Part shown: positions 58,361-64,000 of the stretch, piece after piece | How positions within the stretch are numbered: position 1 is the stretch's first letter | Layout of the letters: every line of letters begins with the position of its first letter | DNA from: Climacteris rufus | Lineage: Eukaryota; Chordata; Aves; Passeriformes; Climacteridae | Length of the DNA: 64,000 nt | Assembly: GCA_013398175.1 (NCBI GenBank) | Contig: VZRZ01004926.1 | Location: forward strand, 18,036 to 82,035 | Reading direction: 5' to 3' | Translations under genes and position numbers: made by a program | The notes under the pieces: generated by a model | What the model was told of the DNA's origin: nothing | The model's database searches: none | Seen by the model: the letters and a program-made list of their open reading frames with translations, nothing else

Positions 58361-58918
58361 GATTTTGTCCCAGTGATTTTGTCTCACTGATTTTTCCCCA
58401 GTGATTTTTCCCCAGTGATTTTTTTCCCAGTGATTTTTTTCCCAGTGATTTTTTTCCCAGTNATCCCAGTGATTTTTTCCCCAGTCATTTTTTCCCAGTC
58501 ATTTTTTCCCAGTGATTTTTTTCCCAAGGATTTTGTCCCAAGGATTTTGTCCCAACGATTTTTTCTCAGTGATTTTGTCCCAGTCATTTTGTCCCAATGA
58601 TTTTGTCTCAGTAATTTTTTTCCCCAGTGATTTTGTCCCAGTGATTTTGTCCCAGTGATTTTGTCCCAGTCATTTTTTCCCCAATGATTTTGTCCCAGTG
58701 ATTTTTCCCCAATGATTTTTTCCCAGTGATTTTTTCCCAGTGATTTTGTCGCAACGATTTTGTCGCAACGATTTTTCCCCAGTGATTTTTTTCCCCAGTG
58801 ATTTTGTCCCACTGATTTTGTCCCACTGATTTTGTCCCACTGATTTTGTCCCAATGATTTTTTGCCCCAATGATTTTGTCCCAACAATTCTGTCCCAGCA
58901 ATTCTGTCCCAGTGATTT
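58361..58918. repeat. 14-16-bp minisatellite with splice-acceptor-like units
   Basis: About 38 units of the form gattttgtcccagt or gatttttttcccagt run without a break to about 90 bp before exon 6. More than 20 units end in a T/C tract followed by CAG, the shape of a 3' splice site. One ambiguous base (N at 58462) sits in a disrupted unit, so the length is uncertain. On the - strand the array gives a spurious frame rich in GQNHWGKK-type repeats. Confidence 0.95.
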
Positions 58919-59007
58919 GTGGTTCTGCCAGAACCCGCGTCGGGCAGGAAAACTCCGCGCGCGTCTCTCCCACCTAACCCGGCTCTGGGATTTCTGTTTC
59001 CTTGCAG

Positions 59008-59160
59008 ATTTGACTTTGAAAGTTTGGAGAACAGCGTGGAGAGCTCCATGGACAAGTCCAAGCCCTGGAGCAGATCCATCGAGGACCTGCACAGGGGCAG
59101 CAATTTGCCCTCTCCCGTTGGGAACAGCATCTCCCGCTCCGGCAGACACTCCACGCTCCG
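59008..59160 (+). CDS. FMNL2: FMNL2 coding exon 6 (formin-like protein 2, partial)
   Basis: One base completes the threonine from exon 5, followed by 50 codons: FDFESLENSVESSMDK, SKPWSRSIEDLHRGSN, LPSPVGNSISRSGRH, STL, then CG of an arginine codon. The serine-rich, basic linker is specific to FMNL2 and sits between helical parts of the GTPase-binding/FH3 region. The acceptor is 'ctgtttccttgcag|A'. The donor CG|GTACGG matches U1 less well than the other donors. By recollection it corresponds to human residues 149-199, with conservative changes near VENTVESSV, at one Val/Ile in the NSxSRS motif and at Ala/Thr before the last Leu. Reading past the donor would add a non-homologous tail ending near 59327. 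Confidence 0.95.
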
Positions 59161-60124
59161 GTACGGCGCCCTGGCGCCTGCAGTGGCACAGCTTTTCCCA
59201 TCAGGATATTCCTCTTTTCCCTCTTTTCCTGCTGTGGGCATGGCACATCATGGGTGTGTGTCACTGTGCTGGTGGTTTGAGGTGGAAGGAACAGGGAGAG
59301 GAATAAATTCCGAGGGCAGGATGAGCTAAGGATGCACAGAGGAAGCTGTTCCTCTTCTCCAGAGTGTAGCTCAAGATTTCCATGGATCCAGCCAGTGTGG
59401 GGCTCCCACCAGCACATTCCTTCTGTGCTGCCATGAGCAGGATATTGGATTCTTTGGAAAGGCCACCTCCCTCCCTCAAACCTGCTGTCACTGTCACACT
59501 GCTCCTCACTCTCCCACCAAGTCTCTCTTTCCCAATATTCTTTCTTTTTAGTTTAATTCATTGAAAAGGCAGGATCACTTCCCTGGAGTTAACTCTGTTC
59601 CATTCCTTGGATGCTCCACTATTCAAGCCACTCCAGCCACCACTCTCAGACCCCAGGAGCGTTACCTGGGGGTGCAGCTTGGAGTGCTGGATGCTTTGGG
59701 ATTTTTTTTTGGTTTTTAAGGAGTTTTGCTACAGAGCCCTGTGAGCATAGAAGAGTCCAAAAATGGAGCCAGTGAGGACTCACTTCCAGCTTTTCCCTTC
59801 CAGCAGAGGTGGTTTTGGTTTGCCAGGCAGTGACCTTGGCCCTGGGGTTGATGTTGAGTGCCCGGGTGGCTCTGATGTTGTACCTGGAAGATTGAATTCC
59901 CAGCCCTCAGGCAGTGGAGAGGAGACACTCAGAGCTCTGGGGAAGAAATGCAGCTGTGGAGTGCAGCAGGATCACGTGGCCTGTTGATTTAGGGTTTTTT
60001 GTAGCGTTTTTGGTGTTTTTTGCTCTTTAATTGCTCTGCCAGAAGCAGCAGAGCCTGTGCTGGCAGGAGGTGCCAGTGCTGCCGTGTCCTTGGGAGGAGT
60101 GCTTGGGACCAGGAATGCCTAACC

Positions 60125-60322
60125 CAGGAATACATTACATGTCTCTCACATTGTTTCTCTTCATTTCCTTCCACCCTTTCCCCTTTCTCACATCTCCCTT
60201 TATCCCTCTCCTGTCTGATTCTCCGTTTCGACATCTCCATCATTCCCTCTTCCCACCCGAACGCTCTCTCCCCGTTCCCCCCACCCTTCCCTGTGCTCTC
60301 ACCTCCTCTCACACACCATCAG
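60125..60322 (+). promoter_or_regulatory. FMNL2: Extended pyrimidine tract and acceptor of candidate cassette exon
   Basis: Nearly 200 bp is dominated by C and T ('tctcttcatttccttccacc', 'cttccctgtgctctcacctc') and ends in 'ctcacacaccatcag'. The tract is far longer than at the constitutive exons and contains many TCTT/CTCTCT words of the kind bound by PTB proteins, which often repress cassette exons. The splice-regulatory reading is an inference. Confidence 0.5.
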
Positions 60323-60442
60323 ATTGCTTTCTCTGCCTGAGCACCTTGAGTTCAAACGCTGCCAGAGCTGCTTGGCAGCCGACTGCCTCTGGAGCAGCTT
60401 CCCCTGGCGCTCTGCCGATGAGGCTTCCGCCCGGAAAATCCC
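60323..60442 (+). CDS. FMNL2: Candidate FMNL2 cassette exon (40 codons), not previously known to me
   Basis: A 120-bp segment bounded by 'caccatcag|ATTG' and CC|GTAAGT. Spliced after exon 6 it is open throughout: CG plus A restores arginine, then LLSLPEHLEFKRCQSC, LAADCLWSSFPWRSAD, EASARKI and CC of a final codon. It enters and leaves in the same phase, so it would add 40 residues without shifting FMNL2; a stop lies immediately beyond the donor. Codons are mostly GC-ending and CpGs are retained, as in exons. The peptide has three cysteines, two as CQSC. A GCATG (RBFOX-type core) lies 33 bp downstream. Forty open codons alone are weak evidence; splice signals, phase and composition carry the call. 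It could be a chance pseudo-exon. Confidence 0.5.
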
Positions 60443-60913
60443 GTAAGTCCCCGCTGGAAGGTCCCCCAGGCTGGGCATGGAGCCCCAGGGCAGCTCTGCT
60501 CCCATGCCAGGGATAATCTGGTGGCCACACCGACTGGGACAGCCCCAGGAGGGCTGCAGGGTCCCCCACGTGTGGTTATCACATTATAATTCCCAGCGTG
60601 GTTGGTTCTGTAGAGCGGGATTTTTGTGGAGAAGGGGGAAGGTGGTTGGCTTGGGAGCAAGGTCCCGGTTCCCCTGATCTTCCAAATAGTTGTGTTTTCT
60701 ACCTCAGCTTAGTTTTAGTCACTGTCCATTCTGTTTCCTCTTTTGAGTATAAATAGAGACTTTAGTCATACCCAGAACTGCCAAAGAGATGGGATCTGAT
60801 GGAGTTTTCCATCCAAGGGGCTCCTCCTGCCTCCAGAGCCATCTTAGCACTGGGGCACCTTCTTTGGATTGGGTTGGGATTTGGCTTTTTTTCCCTTAAA
60901 TCTCTCTTTTAAA

Positions 60914-61062
60914 ATGTGTATTTTTTTAATGTGTATTTTTAATGTGTATTTTTTATAAGCGTATTTTTTAAAAGTGTATTTTTAAAATCTCTATTTTTAA
61001 AAATATATCTATATTTTTAAGCGCATTTTTTCAGTAGCTGGGGATTGTGTGTATTTTTAAAA
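60914..61062. repeat. AT-rich degenerate tandem repeat
   Basis: About nine diverged units of the form 'aatgtgtatttttttaa' and 'agcgtattttttaaaag'. Unit length varies between 14 and 18 bp. Confidence 0.8.
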
Positions 61063-61325
61063 AGTGAAAGCTAAAGGTAGGTGAGAGATTTTTAAGGAGT
61101 GTTTATTTTTTTTGTATAATTAGTAAATATTGGTTAATTGAAAGAGAATCTTCTCAGAACAAGGCAGGTGCTCATCGACTGAGGAGGGGGTGCAGGGTGG
61201 TTTTTTTGGGCAAATCCAGGAGGTTCTGCTCCATCTCCAGGTGGGAAATGAGGTTTCTGGGCCCTGTGGACACCCAGGCTGGGTGGAAATCCCTGAAATG
61301 GTGGAAACCATGCAAGTGGGAGAGA

Positions 61326-61432
61326 GGAATCCCAGGATCCCAGAGTGGTTTGGGTTGGAAGGGTTTAAACTCATCCCATTCCATGGGCAGGGACACCTCC
61401 CACTATGCCAGGTTGTTCCAAGCCCCTCCCAA
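61326..61432 (-). mobile_element. CR1 LINE 3' fragment
   Basis: Antisense copy from 'gaatcccaggatcccagagt' through 'attccatgggcagggacacc' to 'aggttgttccaagcccctcc'. Confidence 0.88.
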
Positions 61433-62461
61433 GATCTGCTTCTCCCCCTTGGATGAAAAAGGCTGAGAAAATCTCCCCAGGATAATGCAAAATTCAGGAG
61501 CTGGGCTGGGCAGAGCTCTGTCCATCCTCCAGGACCATCCTTTTCTAATTCCCGCTCCAGCTGCCTCCCTGCAGCTCCTTTCAGCAGTGCTGAACCCTGC
61601 CAATTCCCTGCTCCCTGGGTTTCCTTGGCAACTGAGAGGGGTTTTTTTTTCCTTAAGAGGAGGCACAGGGATTTGGGAAACAGACACCAAAATGAGGGCA
61701 GGAGGATGAAAAAGGGGGGATGGACCTTGGGGGATTTTATTGCTGCTTTTTTGGGAGAAAGAGCAAAGTCTGAGAGTCAGACTCTGCTGTCAGATAAATA
61801 TTAATGCAGACTTTGCAGTGTCCCAGCCCATTAGAAATTCCCTTTCTTCTGAGAAAAATGCTGGAGTTTTTCTGTGGGTTGAACTGAGAAACTTCAGTTC
61901 TTTCTCCAGAATCTGTCGAGTCCATGAGGAGAGAATGATCCAGGCAAATCCATAAATGGGCTTTGAGTGCACTCAGGAATTGGACTGAAATTTGACACAG
62001 TTTTGTGAGCTGCACTCGCTGAATTTGGGCTTTTCCAGTAACACTTTCACTGCTCAGGGGCCTGGGGAAGTCATCATTTTGGTCAGATCCTTGCTGATTT
62101 CACAGAGTGTCTTTGTGAGCAGCTCCAGGAGATCACAGAACCCCCAAATTTTGGCATGTGCCAAAACCTTCCTTTCTAAAGGCACTTTCTGCTGTCAGAT
62201 GGTACAAACCCCATGGTGGCCAAACCACCAGCAGCAAAATTGCAGGAATGGAACCCCAAACCCACCCAATTCCAAGGAAAAGCAGCTGGGCCAGCAGCCA
62301 GAGGGGTGGGAGAGGCACCCTGGGCTGTCCTGTGCTCTGCTGGGGGCCAGAGCAGAGCAGGACGTTTTTTAGCAGGTAATCAGTTAAAAATGATGGCAGA
62401 AATCAGTTGTAATTTGTATTAAATTGGAGCATTCCAAGTCTACACCACTGGACTGGGCACA

Positions 62462-62872
62462 TCATGGAATTCCAGACTGGGTTGGGTTGGAAGATCCATT
62501 AGAGATTGTCTCATCCAGCCCCTGCCATGGCAGGGACACCTCCCACCATCCCAGGCTGCTCCAAACCCATCCAACCTGGCCTTGGACATTCCAGGGATCC
62601 AGGGGCAGCCACAGCTTCTCTGGAAATTCCATTCCAGCCAGGAATTCCTTCCCAATATCCCATCTAAATCTACTCTCTTTCAGCTTCAAGCCATTCCCTG
62701 TGTCCTGTCCCTCATCCCTCATCCCCAGTCCCTCTCCAGCTCTCCTGGAGCCCCTTTGGGCTCTGGAAAAAGCTCTGAGCTCTCCCTGGATCCTTCTCCT
62801 CTCCAGGTGAACATTCCCAGCTCTCCCAGCCTGGCTCCAGAGGGGCTCCAGCCCTGGGAGCATCTCTGTGCC
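62462..62872 (-). mobile_element. CR1 LINE fragment, about 400 bp
   Basis: Antisense copy from 'tcatggaattccagactggg' through 'aggctgctccaaacccatcc', 'aggaattccttcccaatatc', 'ttcaagccattccctgtgtc' and 'ggatccttctcctctccagg' to 'ctccagccctgggagcatc'. It is collinear throughout and among the most complete copies here. Confidence 0.95.
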
Positions 62873-63749
62873 CCTAAAATCTGAAAAAACATGGAGTTAT
62901 TCTTGAACAGACACGTTTTTCTGTCAGATCTGAGTGAGAAAAAGAACTTTAAGCTGTGTATTCCAGCCCAGGACGAGCCTTGGCTCCGAGGGCTGCTGGT
63001 TTTCCCCCGTGGCTGTTGTAATCCTGTTCTTCCCCCCACCCTCCAAATCCCAAAATTTTGGATTAACTCCCTCCTCCCTGTGACATCCCATACCAGACTG
63101 GCAGGAGGAACCCATTACCCTCTGCAGGAGCTTCCACAGGCTCAGTTTTTTTCTGTTCCTGCCTTTTTTTTTTTGTTTTTTTTGCAGGGGAAAGGTTTTA
63201 TAGTTCCCCTTTCCAGGAGGGGCCGAGGAAATAAAAGAGGAACCATCTGAATTGAATTAGCAGGATAAATATACTGGTGGTGACATAATCTGTGACCTGC
63301 AGCAGACAGGAAATCAAACCCAACGAGTCATCCAGATGCTGGGCCAAGTCTTCAGAAAGCAGGAATGAAAGGAAAGCAGGAGGAGATCATCCACCCTGGT
63401 TTTTTGGCTCGTGGTGCACTAAGGGAGGTGTCAGAGCAGCCTGCCCTGCCTTGGGGGAGGAAACAAAACCCTCAGGGATCCATGGAAGGGCTGCTAAGGC
63501 AGGGAAAAGCATCCTGAGCCGGAATTCCAGGGGGCAGGGTGGTTGTTCAGGAGTTGCTGTGCAAAAACCCCTCGGTTCTTGGCTCTGGTGGCAAATGCTG
63601 AGGGGTTGGGATGGGAATCCAGGGCAGAATTCCTTCTGCCTGCAGGGCTGCTCTCGGCACAGGAGCTCTCCAGGGCACATTCCATGCCCAGGTCTCATCC
63701 CTGGCACGGGAGCAGGATGCACTTGGGTGATGCCAACAAGAGGAGAGGG

Positions 63750-63872
63750 CAGAACCGATCCCAGGGAGTTCCACCTGGACATGAGGAAGGATTTCTTCCC
63801 TGGGCAGTGAACAGAGAGCAGAGGGGCTGTGCAGCCTCCTCACTGGGGATATTCCAGAGCCCTGGGATGGCC
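63750..63872 (+). mobile_element. CR1 LINE internal fragment
   Basis: Sense fragment from 'ccgatcccagggagttccac' through 'ctggacatgaggaaggattt' and 'cactggggatattccagagc' to 'cctgggatggccctg', stopping before the usual 3' end. It faces the antisense copy that begins 25 bp later. Confidence 0.82.
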
Positions 63873-63896
63873 CTGCTGGAGCAGGGAGGTGGCACC

Positions 63897-64000
63897 ACCC
63901 AAAATCCCACCCATCCCTGCCCTCTGGCAGTGGGAAGCCATTCCCTGTGTCCTGTCCCCCCATCCCTCATCCCAAGTCCCTCTCCAGCTCTCCTGGAGCC
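63897..64000 (-). mobile_element. CR1 LINE fragment, cut by window end
   Basis: Antisense piece from 'cacccaaaatcccacccatc' through 'tggcagtgggaagccattcc' and 'ctcatcccaagtccctctcc' to 'tctcctggagcc', continuing past the window. Confidence 0.9.

Larger units (their letters stand above)
56494..59007 (+). other. FMNL2: FMNL2 intron 5
   Basis: A 2.5-kb intron from GTAAGT to 'gatttctgtttccttgcag'. It contains four CR1 pieces and ends in a 560-bp acceptor-like tandem array that stops about 90 bp before exon 6. Confidence 0.92.
59161..64000 (+). other. FMNL2: FMNL2 intron 6 (5' part; may contain a cassette exon)
   Basis: From the exon 6 donor to the window end I find no match to the next constitutive exon (expected to begin with a Tyr-containing peptide followed by TLPSRR and later DDVHVC). 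The intron therefore continues beyond the window. It holds a candidate alternative exon, an AT-rich repeat and four CR1 pieces; the rest is unique sequence. Confidence 0.85.

Noticed and set aside
58384..59241. 285-codon reverse-strand frame with GQNHWGKK-type repeats
   Set aside because: Shadow of the intron 5 minisatellite, overlapping FMNL2 exon 6 in antisense.
63145..63250. Strong-looking acceptor (T-rich tract then GCAG) near 63188 as FMNL2 exon 7
   Set aside because: The sequence after it does not encode the expected FMNL2 peptide and has no good donor before in-frame stops.
1..64000. tRNA, snRNA, rRNA, CRISPR array or bacterial-type operon
   Set aside because: No tRNA box motifs, snRNA-like starts, or spaced direct repeats with unique spacers were seen. 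All direct repeats are contiguous minisatellites.

Overview
This window is vertebrate nuclear DNA, almost certainly from a bird and most likely a songbird. CR1 LINE fragments are the dominant interspersed repeat: I mark 37, nearly all truncated near the same 3' end. There is one avian-type solo LTR, several GC-rich minisatellites, and no SINE-rich mammalian background. There is no bacterial or viral gene organisation.

The only protein-coding gene I can support is FMNL2 (formin-like 2, a Diaphanous-related formin) on the + strand. Five consecutive coding exons are visible: 44526-44609, 52431-52511, 55129-55205, 56410-56493 and 59008-59160. All have consensus splice sites and mutually compatible phases, and together they encode about 160 residues. 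By my recollection of the human protein these are about residues 40-199, the N-terminal GTPase-binding/FH3 part. The paralogue assignment rests on exons 3 and 6 ([29 protein letters not shown]), which fit FMNL2 and not FMNL1 or FMNL3. The first coding exon and the next constitutive exon are not in the window.

Layout. 1-44525 is most simply read as the end of the very long first intron (alternatively partly upstream sequence). It holds CR1 copies, seven tandem arrays (notably a 28-bp array near 23 kb, a 6-bp array near 31.5-32.2 kb and a 41-bp array near 32.6 kb), a solo LTR near 30.3 kb, a few CpG clusters and several possible enhancer-like segments. 44526-59160 carries the five exons with introns of about 7.8, 2.6, 1.2 and 2.5 kb. 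Intron 3 holds a near-perfect 20-bp minisatellite and intron 5 ends in a 14-16-bp array made of splice-acceptor-like units. 59161-64000 is the start of intron 6.

The most interesting new signal is a 120-bp open segment at 60323-60442. It lies behind a roughly 200-bp pyrimidine tract and has a consensus acceptor and a perfect GTAAGT donor. Its phase lets it insert exactly 40 residues between exon 6 and the next FMNL2 exon. I propose it as an alternative (cassette) exon. Long open frames elsewhere are products of tandem repeats or CR1 and are not called as genes. Repeat boundaries were judged by eye and are approximate.
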